Positions 22,960 through 35,135 of a stretch of DNA of 64,000 nucleotides are shown here, piece by piece. A program made the position numbers and the translations under genes. How positions within the stretch are numbered: position 1 is the stretch's first letter; every line of letters begins with the position of its first letter. The notes beneath the pieces were generated by a model. The model searched no databases. It saw only the letters and a program-made list of their open reading frames with translations, and was not told the DNA's origin. Source of the DNA: Acanthococcus lagerstroemiae. Its lineage: Eukaryota > Arthropoda > Insecta > Hemiptera > Eriococcidae. The stretch covers positions 40,569,574 through 40,633,573 of the forward strand of contig CM063114.1 of NCBI GenBank assembly GCA_031841125.1. Direction: 5' to 3'.

Positions 22960-24790
22960 CGATACCCTCCCCCCTCTATTCCCATACAAGAATGTCTTAG
23001 GAGTAGGTTAAGCACTGAATTCGGGATTAAAAGTACAACACAGCATAAGAACAAAATAACGATACCACACATGACGCTGGCATCTATTTTGGAAGGGGAG
23101 TTTGCTTGCATAAATGAGTTCCTAACCTCAATATTGGAACATATCAAGACTGAGTTGAGCTCAGAATTCTGAGTTAAAGGAACGAAATAATATAAAATCG
23201 GCGGAAAATTAACGACTGACTTCGGACTCTGAAATATAATCTCGGGGAGGGCAGAATGCCACCATCACCAATTTTATGTATGCGTATTTCGAGAGGGGAG
23301 GGCTTACAATTCTGAGTTTATGACTCAAAATAGCATAGAATTAGCACAAAATTATGAAACCACTCGGTACTCACAACTCTGAAATCCAGTCTGGGAGCTG
23401 CATGACACTGATTGAATTAATCTTACAACTGGGTTCGGCAAAGGATTTTGGGTTAGCCGTATAAAAAAGCACAAAATAATGATTTCACTCCTGATTCTGA
23501 AACCCAGTTTGAATGGCTGCCCGTTATCAATTCTCCCTTCCCACCTCAATCTTAGAATACCACGTATAAGGTATGCACAGAATCGGAGCTCAGCGGTACC
23601 GAGTAGCCCAAAATTATGACGTCATTCACGACTCTTCGACTCCAATTACGAGAAGTGCATGTCACTAGCTCCCCCTCCCCCAACAAATCTTGACTAACTT
23701 TGAAAGTTGATGAACCCTAAATTCGTATTCAGTGGCAACTGTACAAAATGAGCAGATTATTTCCCTGCTTTCGACTACAAAATCCAACTTTACAGGCTAC
23801 TTGTGAACTCTTCTTCCTGGTAATATCATTAATAGATATTTTTAAGGAGAGATGACCCAAATTTTGGTATTGACCCAAGATGATACCGAATTCTGAAAGC
23901 CACTCAGAACTTTCAAACCCAATATCAAGGGGAGGTTGTCGGCAATTCCTCCTCTTTTCTTCCTCGAATATTCTCAACGTGTAGGAACGAAGTACTAAAA
24001 TTGCATTTTCAATTTTCTGAACCAGCAGTTCTCCCGGAAATGACGCCCGAATTCAGATACAAATATCTCGGAAAGAGGAATAAACCGAAATTCTGAATTG
24101 CGAGTTGGTATTACAGAATAACACAAAATTAGCATAAAATCCAGACACCATCAGTTTGGGAGCAAGGTTGAACGTCACCATCCCCCGAACGAACATTTAT
24201 AAATGAATGGGTCACCTCAACAACGTTGTAACCGACAAAAAGGAAATTTTTCAGTAGAACCTAAAATGTGAACATGCTCATCGATTTTTTTTTTTTTTTT
24301 TTTAAATGAACAATAGTGTAATCGTGCTTGCCGCAGCCATATAAGCTGGCATGCTGGCATGTAAAAAATTTCAGTCATATTAAAAGCTAAGCTTGACTTC
24401 AAGCAAGACTCAAATAAATATCTTGGTTATTGTTGTCAATTTAGCAAACTTGGAGCTCAATTTGACAATTTTTTTGACTTTTGTTAGGTATTTTTTTTTT
24501 TTTTTTTAGAAAAAGTTGTGAATAATCTCTTAATTTGGCACTTTTTTAGGTATATTTCACCGTTTTCTAGCATTGGTTGAAAGATTAAAATATCCAGCAA
24601 CTTTCTGGAGACTTTTTCCTAATTCTTCACACCTTTGTACATCTTGAGTTGGCAACACTGATCTCGGTAGGGGCGAGCACAGAAGTCGGGGTTAGCGTCA
24701 CAGAATTACACCAAAGGAGCACAGAATTAAAACGATAACCTTAATTCCCAGATTTACCAATTTTAAGAAGAGGAGAAGGGGGTGACATGG
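22960..24790. repeat. Highly degenerate tandem repeats with AGCACAAAATTATGA-type core
   Basis: Phrases such as GCACAAAATTATGA, TTCTGAAACCCAG and TGCATGACACT recur every 100-150 bp between about 23,000 and 24,200 and again at 24,660-24,790, with low identity. Two poly(T) runs at about 24,283 and 24,490 break the pattern. The open frames here are not genes. The period is estimated by eye. Confidence 0.4.
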
Positions 24791-24801
24791 ACTTAGAACT
24801 A

Positions 24802-25560
24802 CGAGGGCTGTCCAGGAAGTAATGAGACTGGCACTCCTAGGGGAACTATGCACGTAAGTTGGCAACATTGCATACATACGTGTAGTGTGATGTTCTGTCT
24901 ATCTTGAGATTATCGATATTAATTTTTGTATAGTGTGTTTGATAATCGCCTAAAATGGAAAAATATATTAATCAGAGGTATGCCACTGAATTTTGTGTTC
25001 GCTTATAAAAATCGTCGACTGAAATGTATGCAATACTTTGAGAGGCTTTCCCAGATGTTTGTGTTTCACCTGCTACATGTTATATGGTATGCCACATTTT
25101 TGAAGACAGGGAGAGCGTAGAAGACAAGCACAGGCAAAGTAATGATGATTATCTTTTTTGACCAGAACGGATTCATCTACCAGCATCGATTGCCTCCACA
25201 CACCGCTGTAACTGTCCTATGGTACATCAAAGTCCTCAAAATAATGCTTTACCACTTCAAACTGAAGCTGCCCACGAAGAAAACTCAAGACATCCTGTTG
25301 CATCACGATAATGCGCGTACGCATGTTGCTGAGTTTGCGATTTTTTTAAAGGAAAAAAACATCGAATCCCTACTCACCAAACAGCCCAAACCTGGCCCCC
25401 GTGATTTTTCGCTATTTCCGGATGTAAAAATGACCATGAAACGGATTAAATACCTAACGGATGCGGACGTTGTGGAAGCTGTTGAGGCGCACTGTAAAGC
25501 CCTGTCAAATGGATCAAACGATGGAAACATTATTGGAAAAGTCCAATAATAGAGAGGGAA
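24802..25560 (+). pseudogene. Decayed mariner transposase and left terminal repeat
   Basis: A mariner-type terminus (CGAGGGCTGTCCAGGAAGTA) follows a TA dinucleotide at 24,800. An ATG at 24,955 begins a frame whose residues (MEKYINQRYATEFCVRL, later EDRESVEDKHRQ) match the N-terminal helix-turn-helix region of mariner transposases, with in-frame stops at 25,006 and 25,042. A deletion removes the segment with the first catalytic Asp. From 25,142 the frame gives the central and C-terminal region with HHDNARTHVA (second Asp) and PRDFSLFP (third Asp). Only 31 residues separate these two Asp, against 34 in active mariner, because the usual proline-rich PPYSPDLAP segment is shortened. The right terminal repeat was not found. 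The element is dead. Confidence 0.85.
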
Positions 25561-25639
25561 TACAGAAACAAAAAACAAATTGAAATAAAATTAACGAACT
25601 AAATTAAAAAAATTAAATGAATGAACGTGAACTTTCCAA

Positions 25640-25672
25640 AAAAAAAAAATTAAATTAAATTAAATTAAATAA
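25640..25672 (+). repeat. (AAATT)n microsatellite
   Basis: Five to six units of AAATT follow the mariner relic directly. Confidence 0.85.
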
Positions 25673-25994
25673 ACAGACAAATGAATTACACTATGGAGGG
25701 CGTAGGAAGTCGTTAGGCGGTAAGGAAAGCGATCGGCAGTAGGATGTTTCAGATCAGGGATATCAGAAAGGATGAAGAGAATGTTTTCTAGGTCAGTGGG
25801 GTACTTTTCTTAAATACTAGATGATTTCATTTTTTACTTTTAATTTTTTAATAAAGTCCCTCCAAATTGGTTCCATGTATTAGAAAGAAAATACACGCAA
25901 AGTTTAAGTAGGATCAGTTAAGCGTTAAGGATAATCAGGGCCCAAAAGTGTTTAAGTTCTTATGAGAATTAAATTCTCACAGGAGCCTTCCCAT

Positions 25995-26178
25995 CAGGCA
26001 CGGATCTAGGCAATCATTCTGGACAAGGAAATGGCAGAAGGAAAATTTTTTTTGCTGCCCCCTCTCCCATAGATTTCCCCCTCCCCCACAGATTCTTGCC
26101 TCTTCCTCCACAGATTTTCCCCATTTTTTGGTTGAGGGGAAGGAGATTTCCTACAGCTCCCCCGTGGATCCGCGCCTG
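25995..26178. mobile_element. MITE with CAGGCRCGGATC ends
   Basis: Left end CAGGCACGGATCTAGG, right end reverse complement CAGGCGCGGATCCACGG; 184 bp, pyrimidine-rich interior with repeated CACAGATT phrases. No target duplication was detected. Confidence 0.6.
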
Positions 26179-26199
26179 TTATTTATTAAATGGGATTCT

Positions 26200-27300
26200 C
26201 AAGGGCCGCTGAATTCATTTCTGGGTCCATGTTTCCTCTACCCTCAACCTTTCAGGTGCCACAGGAGGCTTATTTTCAGTTATCCCGAATTCCACGTTCT
26301 TGTTCGTAATAATGTTTTCTGAAATTACGTCGATCTTTAAGCTTCTTATTTTGAAAATAGGATTTTCTAGATCGCTGAATTTATTTCTATGGTCCCTTTC
26401 CTCCTTATTTTAACTCTTTAGACTCTACGGGAGGGCTAAACCAGGTTTTATACGTAACATATTTTTTAATAACATTATTCAATACCAGCCAGCCTTCTCT
26501 GGAGCCTGACGGGTTGGAGAGAGGAGGAGGAGAACACCCATGAAATGAATTTAGTGACCCATAAAACCTTTCTTTAACATAAAGAACTTGGAGATTTGAG
26601 TAATGGAAGATTAGCTTCCTGTGAAAACTGGAAGGTTGAGGAAAAAACGGAAACAACCACATGAAGGGATTCAACAACCCAAACAATCCCGTTTATCACA
26701 AAGAATTCGTTAATTGGATTTTAACCCCTGTAATACCTTAGAAGTTGAGAAAAGGCTAAGAAATGGATTAATCCACCCTTGAAACCACATGTGAAAACAA
26801 AATCTTAGCCTCCTAAAGGCTACAGTTGTGTGAGAATCTCAAATTCTCAAAATTAATTTGAATTTCCCTAAGAACTCCAACCCCCTTGAAGCAAAGGGGC
26901 GATTTTGCAGAAAATTTGTTTTGTATATAAAATCGTTCTAGCAAGTGCCCTGGCCAAAAACATGAATTTTTCACCAAGACACTAATAGGAATACCTGAAC
27001 GAGGATGAAAGTTCCAACTCCTTCTCTTCTACCCCTAATGGAAGCTTGGACATAGGACTGGGATCAAAATAACTTTAGCAATGAACTTGGTGTATCTGAA
27101 AACTGATACAGATTTTTCCGTATTTTTATTTCGTTACTATAGCCTGTAGTACATCAAACTCACTTTTACCCAAAAATACAGCAGGGTAAAATAACCCCTT
27201 ACATTTTCCCCTTGAAATTCTGATTAGTTACTTCACTGGTGAGCTAATTAAAACAAGTTTTCCTATTCGAAACCATTGGTCACGACTTATTTTTACATAC
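26200..27300. repeat. Degenerate repeats, both orientations
   Basis: Phrases GCTGAATTYATTTCT, GAGGCTTATTTTCAG and GGTTGAGRAAA recur in direct and inverted form at about 110-130-bp spacing. Identity is low, and the frames on the minus strand (for example 26,405-26,686) are repeat artefacts. Confidence 0.35.
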
Positions 27301-27469
27301 ATTAAAAACGAAATTCTCAATTTCTTTACAGGAGATCTTCTTTATCCTCCAGGGACAACCCCTCAGAAAGAGTATTTTTCGTGAAATTTTGCAAACAATA
27401 TGCAAATGCAACTTTCTACAGGGCTCCGTCATCAAAACTCAAAATTTTCATTCCGCACTGCTAAGTCTG

Positions 27470-27840
27470 GATGAGTTCTAAACGAGTTCTGAACAGTCTT
27501 AATGAGCCTTGAACAAATTTAGCAGTCTTTAAGATTTTGAAAAACGGCTTCAAGGTGTCTTAAACAAATATGAAGAAATCATTGAGCCTTTTTGACCAAG
27601 TCCTGAAGAGTCTAGAAAGTTGAAAGAGTCATAAAAAGTCGAATGAAACTAGACTTTTGAACACGCCCTGATGCGTTTCAAGTTCGGAGATTCTTGAAGC
27701 GTGGAGGAGTTCCAAAAAAGTCTTGATTATGCCTTGAAGAGCCTGAATCAAGTCTGGGAGAAACATGAAAAGTTGTGAACGAGTTTGGAAAGTTTTAAAT
27801 AAGTTAAGGAGAGTGTAAGGATTCTCGAACGAGCAAGGTA
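27470..27840 (+). repeat. AGTCTTGAA-type 10-11-bp degenerate array
   Basis: Words such as GAGTTCTGAACAGTCTTAAT, GCCTTGAACA and AAGTCTGGGA follow one another at about 10-11-bp steps. Other arrays of the same word, in either orientation, lie at about 17,800-18,130, 29,180-29,350, 38,040-38,430, 40,440-40,640, 58,200-58,470, 60,610-60,760 and 60,966-61,560. Confidence 0.6.
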
Positions 27841-28027
27841 AGACTGCCCCCTTACGGAGAAAAAAATCTGGATATTGCCATGATTGTTTATAATTCTACA
27901 AAACCTTTTATCTAGTCGAGAATACAGTGGTTTTGAAAAATATTAATGCATATTTTGAATGGTGCTTGCATTCTCATCAACAAGAAAATAGCGCAAATCG
28001 TTTACAACTCATTTATAATATACCTAT

Positions 28028-28231
28028 TCATTCAATAACCGTCTGGAAGGCATCAAAATGATCCACATGTTTGAGAGCGGGTGATTCCATTTTCATACAT
28101 TTTGAATTTCCCCTGCTAGGATGGCTTTCCAGATCCGTCATTGTATTAATGCGAGACGACCGAAAGGCAAAGCCCTCGGAAGCTGCTCCCAACGGGAGTC
28201 CGAATGTATGGGACAAATGATCGAAGGCTAC
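28028..28231 (-). CDS. Candidate 3'-terminal exon, 67 residues
   Basis: On the minus strand a very good acceptor (GCTAGTTTTTTTCACAG) opens 67 codons in phase 0 ending at a TGA stop. The product begins VAFDHLSHTFGLPLGAASEG and ends DHFDAFQTVIE; it is mixed-charge with no obvious domain. Composition is richer in G+C than the flanks, as expected for coding sequence. No donor better than the stop is visible, so I read it as terminal. Its phase-0 start is the same as that of the candidate exon at 20,851-20,949, so the two could be alternative 3' ends of one gene. Unrecognised protein. Confidence 0.4.
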   Translation of the reverse strand, partial: VAFDHLSHTFGLPLGAASEGFAFRSSRINTMTDLESHPSRGNSKCMKMESPALKHVDHFDAFQTVIE

Positions 28232-30267
28232 CTGTGAAAAAAACTAGCCGGAAGTCGAAGTGAACACAACTGAAGAGTCTAGTCTAGTATTATTATCCTT
28301 ATTTCCTCACAGCCCACTTTGATTCTTCGGCCCGCATTGACGTTATCATCAGCAAAAAAGAACGGGGAAAAATTGAATAGAAATATGTTTGTACCTTGTT
28401 TCTTTGTTAAAACTGAAATTATCTTCGAAAATTACTCATAGTAAGCGGGAACAAACCGTATTCGTAGATAAGAATTATGAAAAATAAACAACTCTGTAAG
28501 CGCCTTCAACCATTACTACCATACTACCAAGTTAGCATTATTGATACGCCAGTGATAGGGTCGGCATTTTGAAAATGCGGGCGTCTGATTTCTGGAAGTT
28601 TTCGTACACTTTTATTTGTTAAATATTACGCTCCATGGATTCCAGATTTGGGACTCGACCTAATCCGTTACACAATTCCTTGAGTTTCGTTTCTGTCGTA
28701 TTTTAGTCACCACACTGAAAGCAAATAACATAGCGTGTTGGGAAAACTGAGCAGTGGATATATTTCTGGATGGGTTGTAGCGGCAAAATTGGAATTAAGT
28801 ACGAGTAGGAGCAATAGGTATTTCGAAACATGCGATCGAACATTGAATATTTGATCAAGTTTCAATTTGACTTGTTGAAGACAACGTGAAAAGTGGGATG
28901 TTCATTATTCATATGGGTCGTGTTAACATGCGAATTTCAAGTAGGCCTATCGTTGAACATGGCAAGCATAAAAGAATGATACTATCATCGCATGATAAGA
29001 ACTGAGCGATGCTTTCCAGAAAATTTTAAGTATACCTCTTCCAGGCGCTCTGAACAGACTCGCCAGTCACTTGTAAGTTTGTAAATAATTGAAAAATGAC
29101 CAAAAAATAACCCCGTGGGTTTTGTCACAGTCTATCTCCACTCCCTTCGACTGAGTTCATCCGCATAAAGGTTGCGTAAAAACACACGAATACTTGTCAA
29201 GAGCTGCTAAGACTTATCAAGACTAGTTAACGATTTCTGAAGATTTGTTACGACCATTTTTAGACTTGCTGAAAGAATCACAATTGCTAAGACTAGTTGA
29301 TACCACCTAATACACTTCAGAATTCGGATCAAACTCATCGAGATTCTTCTAGACTTCTATTGGAAGTTCTAAGTAAACAAAATGTGAAGGGGAAGGAAAG
29401 TTCAGACGGTAGTAAAAAGTACAGCTAAGCGCAGTAAGGAAACTATATATTTTTTAAATAAATTGGTTGTCTGGTATTGCTGCTTTACTGGCTTGGAAAA
29501 TTGATAAAACTTGACAAAAAAATTCAGTAACTGAAGGACCCCAATTTCAAACAAAATCGACCATTAATCGGTGATTAATTGATACAGGCACACATAGTGA
29601 ATGAAATAAATCAAGAGTACAATCGAATCTTCCACCTCTTCACACGGTGGTCTTAATGCTGACATTGAATGTGCAAAATTGATTTGAACTACCAAATATC
29701 CAGAACTATTAAGAGTGTATTAACACACGCTCACACAAACACACTGGCAGCAGTAGGAAAATGGATTTCGAAAATCGCGAGAATTTTGCTAACTATTCCT
29801 GATTAATCAATTATTTTTTATTAATCGATTATTTCAATTATTTTTAATTCATCGGCTATTTTTAATTAATAATTGATTCTAATTTATAATTTTTGTTTCC
29901 TTACATTTGATTAGTCAATTATTTCCAATTAATATCTATTATTTTTGATTAGTTAATTTTGATTATTTTTTCTTAGTAACATTAATTTTTTTTTGAATAA
30001 CCGGTTATTTTCAAATAACTAATAATTTTTAACTGATTGATTATTTTCGATTAATCGAGCCTTTACTAATCAACTCTGATTATTTTCAATGGATCTATTA
30101 TTTCCTGTTTATCAGTTATTTTTAATTAATCACATATTTACGATTAGGCAACCATTTTTTATTTACCAGTCATTTTTATAGATCAGTTGCATCCAATTAT
30201 TCATCGAGCATTTTAATGCTGATAAAGAAATTCGGGGAATTCTTTCATTCGTATGAAAAAATAATAC
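28232..30267. other. Intron-like DNA
   Basis: AT-rich, with an AGTCTTGAA-type patch at 29,180-29,350 and a stretch dominated by ATTAATCAATTATTTTTAATTA-like words at 29,790-30,150. Nothing else is supported. Confidence 0.45.
29790..30160. repeat. Degenerate (TTAATCGATTATTTT)-type AT repeat
   Basis: About 370 bp are built of variants of TTAATTAATCNATTATTTT with a period of roughly 15-20 bp. Confidence 0.6.
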
Positions 30268-30550
30268 AGGGTGTCTACAACCTCTCCAAATTTTTTTTCC
30301 TGACCTCTTTTTTTGTATTTGAAGAATCCATACATAAAATTCTTCGATTGTTATGTTGCGCGAACTGAGTTGTGAAGAGAAGGCGGAAAGGGTTTCCTGC
30401 ATGAATTTTTCTTGATTCTTATTTATTCATGTTATGAGATTTCCTACAGAATCTTCCATTGGAATTTATTAATTTTTTCCTGACCTTTCAGTAAATTCCT
30501 CGAAATTTCCTGACTTTTCCTGACTTCCTGACCTCGTAAAGATCCTGTAA
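30268..30550. mobile_element. Possible MITE with CAGGGTGTCTACA start and CCTGA core repeats
   Basis: Begins CAGGGTGTCTACAACC and ends ...AAAGATCCTGTAAT. Words TTTCCTGACYT are repeated at both inner edges. Sequences of this type are common interspersed elements in insects; the boundary calls are approximate and no duplication was seen. Confidence 0.4.
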
Positions 30551-30885
30551 TATAACAGACATTAAAGTATCTTTCCCCTTCCTCTAACCCATGCTTCAGT
30601 TGTGAGCAGAACATAATAAATTGTACCGATAGATGAGAACCGGACTCGAGTGAAGTTCTCAGAGTGGCGAGAAAGGACGCAAAACCACTTGACTTTTAGG
30701 TCCCCTTGGCTAGACCTTTCTTCTGCTGCACTTTCTTAAACTGTAGTAATTAGTATATCTTTAAAAGAATTTAATTTGTTTTCGCAGTTTTTGATGGATG
30801 AACTGCCTCCCTCTCTTCTCTCTAACCCGATTTACATCACGATTTTAATGTAAACACTTCACTACCCTAGAAGGTCTTTGTGGAA

Positions 30886-31842
30886 CAGGCCCGTAGTGTG
30901 ATTACTTTTTCAAGGGGGGGGGCAACTCGGGGTAGAAGTAATTTCTTGCTGCAAGCTCGTACTTTGTATCGAGGGTGTAGCCAGGGACGTACCGATAGGG
31001 GAGGCAGGGGGCAACTCCCCCGTAGGAATTTTCCACTCAGCAGTTGGGAAAATTTACCATTTCAGTCAGGCAAGTTGGGAAAATCCAACACGTTCAAAGG
31101 TTTTTTTTTTTGCATTGATACTTGGGAATTTTGAGTTGAGTCAGTTGGAAAAACCCAACAGGTCATAAAGTTGTTTTTTTTTTGCTTTGATATTTGGGAA
31201 TTCTGAGTTGAGTCGGTTGGGAGACTTTCACAAATTTTACCCTTCCCCTCTGGAAAAACTCTTCGGTACGTCTTCGGGTGTAGCTATGAGGAATATTTGG
31301 TTATCGTCTATCAACTGCACAAAGAGAAGTCTTTCGCATAAATAACTTCCAAATTTTTAATTCACTTCACAGTATGTAAATTACCAATTTTTTGCTCATC
31401 TTCACAAGTAGTTAAACGTTGAATATTGACTTCTCTTGGCTCTTGTGCGCCAAGAGAAGTCAATATTCGGGCCCGTGTGTAAAAAGTGCCTTTTGGGACC
31501 TTTTGAAAACAGTAATTGCTCACCAAAAAATAATCCGAAAGATTGCCACCTAGGTCTTTTTCCTTAAATCCATCACTGGCTATGCTAAATCAATACAAAA
31601 AATGGACTGTTTGAATCCATGCCCTAGTTTTCCAAATATCGTTTTATTTTCTTTTTCTGGCTTCTGCACTGGGACTGTGTACATTAATTAAACATGAATA
31701 CTTCATTCAGTAATTGTCTATCAGAGTATTTTGCAGCAACTGGAAACAATATCTATTTTTTCAAAAAATGCCAAGGGAGGGCAACAAATTTACTCAGAGG
31801 GCAATGCCCCATTTGCTGCCCCCCCCCGAAGCTACTGGCCTG
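30886..31842. mobile_element. hAT-like element with TTGTGGAA duplication (host of a nested insertion)
   Basis: Starts CAGGCCCGTAGTGTG and ends with reverse complement CAGGCCAGTAGCTTCGG. The perfect 8-bp duplication TTGTGGAA is at 30,878-30,885 and 31,843-31,850. A second element (30,982-31,276) is inserted within it, so removing that leaves about 650 bp. A 15-bp inverted repeat GACTTCTCTTGGC/GCCAAGAGAAGTC lies at about 31,429-31,464. Confidence 0.85.
30982..31276 (+). mobile_element. Modular hAT-like element, CAGGGACGTACCG family, copy 1 (nested)
   Basis: Ends CAGGGACGTACCGATAG and reverse complement CGAAGACGTACCGAAGAG. The perfect 8-bp duplication GGTGTAGC is at 30,974-30,981 and 31,277-31,284. 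The interior consists of about 75-bp modules: TTGGGAATTYTGAGTTGAGTC, then AGTTGG.AAA..CCAACA, then a T-run and TGCWTTGATA. Two full modules are present here. Other copies are at 42,688, 46,563 and 62,260. Confidence 0.9.
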
Positions 31843-31850
31843 TTGTGGAA

Positions 31851-33712
31851 GAAGATGAAACAACTACAACAAACATGTCCTACAAACAGTTAAGCTAAAT
31901 TCTGATTATTTTCAGAAAGAAAGTTGTTTCTTTGATGAAAATTGAATTTTGTGATGAATGATTAAAATTGAGACATTTAAAACTCAGATTTGAAAGAAAA
32001 AACTGATTTTCACAAAAACACAGGTACACCGACTTTTGTTGTCTCACTTTTTATACGGAGTCTGAGACGATGCTAAAATTGACGTTCTCGCAATTTTGAA
32101 GAGCATATATAAGGGAATTTGAATGGAGGGGTTATCGAACTTATTATCAAAAATTTACAAAAGGTAGTTTATCCGAATTTTTGTGACAATAAATGTGTTC
32201 AAGTTTGAGTTTTTGATACCTCAATCTTAAACATCCACTATAAATTATTTTGATTTCAAGAAAAACTTCGTTTTTTAAAAATCTTCAGAATTTTATTTAC
32301 TATTAGGACATTTTTGCCCTCAGATCTCTAAAGCGATACCCCGGAGAGGAAATTTCAGGGATTAAGGTGCGGTGTCGCAATGGTCAGTTTGGCATGTGCG
32401 CATCGCCCAACACCCTAATAAAAGTATGGGGCGCGTTTGTATTCGTCTTATTGGATGATTAATTGAACAATCCTTATGTAGGAGTAAGTCTTATGTTAAA
32501 CTTTAGACATCGTGGGGCGCGGGTTAATATTATTTAATGTTGCTGAAAATTTGCGACGGCACCTTCGTATAGTAAGAGAAAACTGCAGGGAGCGTCCAGT
32601 TCAAAATTCGAAAATTTTTAAAATAAACGACAATACATACATCCAGTTTTATGCTTCTTGATAAATTGCATCATTTTTCACTGATTAACCGTGCTAGTCA
32701 GCTGGCTAGATTGTTTGGTGAGTGCACCACGTACAGAGCTCGTAGTATTATTAAACAGAAACAACTGTAATTGTTATAACGATTTCCTGGATGACTGAGA
32801 CTGCTATGAAGGATGTATCAGTTGAGAAGTTAAGCGGGGACGTGGTGAGGTACTTGGTTGATTGAGAGGGAAAGAAAGCACAGTACAGGTGACATTTCAG
32901 GAATCATCGTCCGCGGACTAGAAAAGGTTATTCGACCTCACTTGAAGTCGTCTTCAGTCCGCTACAAAGATTCCCTAGGCATAAGGTCGATATTTCCCAT
33001 CTGAGAAAGCAGAAGAGATGTAGAACTTCTCGTGTCATGATATGCGGTAATCTAGCGCAGCTTCATCGCGCCAGTGCACGCTCGCACGAACAAATAAATC
33101 GTACATAAATATTAATGAACTCTTAATTATGGCGCAGAAATCGTGGGATGTCGAATTACAGCTCGACAGCTCGTATAATATGCCTATAAGGAAGTAAATT
33201 AGAGTACCACTGTGTCTTGCGCGGCACCGCTGCGAAGCTCAAGTTACGAATTTTCGATGCCAAGGCGCGTGAAATATGGTCAGTCGAACGCACTCGACAA
33301 GTAACCTCGATCTGGCCCAGCACAACGTCCTAAAAATTGCTAACTGATACCGTTCACAGTTACGCCGACATTATAGAACGTCACAGGAAACGATAAAAAA
33401 AAAGAACTGATCAGCTGAGTGCGAGTCGTGCCAAGGTCGATGAAATTGTCGATTTTCCAATTCAATAGCTAATCAAATTTGACAAGCTGATACTGGAAAC
33501 GAGTTCGCGAGACACTCTCGACACCTTTTGGTTATCTGCTATTTTCGATTAGGGGGCAAATGGGAGAGGGCGGTGCTGACGCTTACAGTCACACGTTTCC
33601 AGACATGTGACGCCAGACTGACGCCCAGGAGAGGTTTGAGGAAGCCACAAAACACGATGGAAGGATGCAATGAAGAAGACTTTGCTCGCAAAAACGTTCT
33701 TACTACTTTTAA
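31851..33712. other. Unassigned DNA with a CpG-normal stretch
   Basis: A diverged fragment of the 1.3-kb SINE-like repeat lies at about 32,358-32,430. From about 32,990 to 33,540 the DNA has normal CpG frequency and no repeats; a 22-codon ATG-led frame at 33,127 is too short to call. This stretch could be regulatory. Confidence 0.35.
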
Positions 33713-34479
33713 CAGGGGCGAAACTATAGGGGAGGTTGAACCCCCTCTCCCCCTAATAATTTGGCAGTCGGAAAATTTTAAGACTGTTCAATTGAGCCCC
33801 CCCCCCAATAATTTGACAGTCGGCAAATTTGGGAACTGTTCATTTGAATTTTCATTTTTTATGTATGTTTGTTTGTTTGTTTATTTATTTTCTTTTTCAA
33901 TTAAAAAGTATTTCGATTAAAAAATTGGCAATTTTTCAATTTTTTTAAACATTTTGTCGGCGACTTCTTAGTTTTTAAAAAATATTTATCGGCAAATTTT
34001 TCTTCTTCACCTTTCCAAACTGAAAGTCAAATTTCGTTTCTGAAAATGAAGTGCCCACCTGGACTCCTGTTAGAGACTAGTCAGTCAAAAGCAGAGGGTT
34101 TCAAGCTGAGTATCGAACGTTATTTGAAAGGTTGAAACGAAGCTGAAATGTGGAAAACATTTCGAAAATCTGAAACTCTGTAGCGTTGAATTTCAAATTT
34201 CAGTGACTATTCGGACTGCCAGCATGAAAGAGTTGCCCTCTATAATTTTAGGCACGTGAAAAAAGGAACCATTGAAACCCTACTTATATCAGAAAACTTC
34301 ATCATATTGAAATGAAAATGGTCTCAATGGAAGGAAAATTTTATGTACTATAAATTTTGTCCTAATCACTTTTTCGATAAACGCTTTCGTTTTCGTAATG
34401 CCTCTAAATGAAACGTGTCCATTTTCTCCTCTTGTGCATTCGTTAGGTGAAACTGGAAAGATTGCACATTATTTAGCGA

Positions 34480-34886
34480 CTTCTAAGTCAGTGATTCACT
34501 CATTCACTCAGTCATTAGCTTACTTATTTAGTGATTCACTCACATACTCAGTCATTCATTCACTTTGTCACTCCGTCACTCACTGAGTCAGTAATTCACT
34601 CCCTCATTCATTCACCTACTTATTTGATTCACTCAGTCACTCGCTTACTTATTCAGTTATTCACACAGTTACTCAATAACTTACGTAGTGACTCAGTGAT
34701 TCATTCAGTCACTCGCTTATTTATTGAGTTATTCACTCAGTTACTCCGTCACTCACTCAATGAGTCAGTAATTTACTCACTCATTCTGTAATTTAGTTAT
34801 TCATTTACTTTCTCACTCAGTCACTCACTCAATAAGTCAGTAATTCCTCACTCACTCATTCATTCATTCATTCTCTAATTCAGTTA
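34480..34886 (+). repeat. Degenerate TCAC/TCAG/TCAT tetranucleotide satellite, left part
   Basis: Continuous words of TCAT TCAC TCAG with interspersed TTACTTATT phrases. It continues at 35,136-35,360 after an inserted element. Long open frames rich in Ser, His and Leu are artefacts of the repeat. Confidence 0.9.
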
Positions 34887-35135
34887 AACGCTATTCAGCA
34901 AAAGGGAACCAACTATCAAAATCCGCGTTTTGAGAACACGTGATTCGAAGTTCAGGAGCCATGTGAAACTTCATGCCATAGCGTTTACTGATAAGCTTTT
35001 TTCAAAGTGAGTACACCTTTTTGAATCGGGGGCCCAATTTTGAAAAATTCTGCGTTTTACGCTCTTTCCAACAATACCAATAACTCATTTTGTTTACAAA
35101 TGTTGGTTGATTCCCTTTTGCTGAATAGCGTCCAA
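34887..35135. mobile_element. TIR element inserted in the tetranucleotide satellite
   Basis: Inverted termini ACGCTATTCAGCAAAAGGGA are shared by the two ends. The flanking TTA (34,884-34,886 and 35,136-35,138) may be a short target duplication; the uninterrupted target CAGTTATTCATTCACTTCC occurs in the same satellite at about 35,297-35,315. It is 249 bp and non-coding. Confidence 0.8.
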
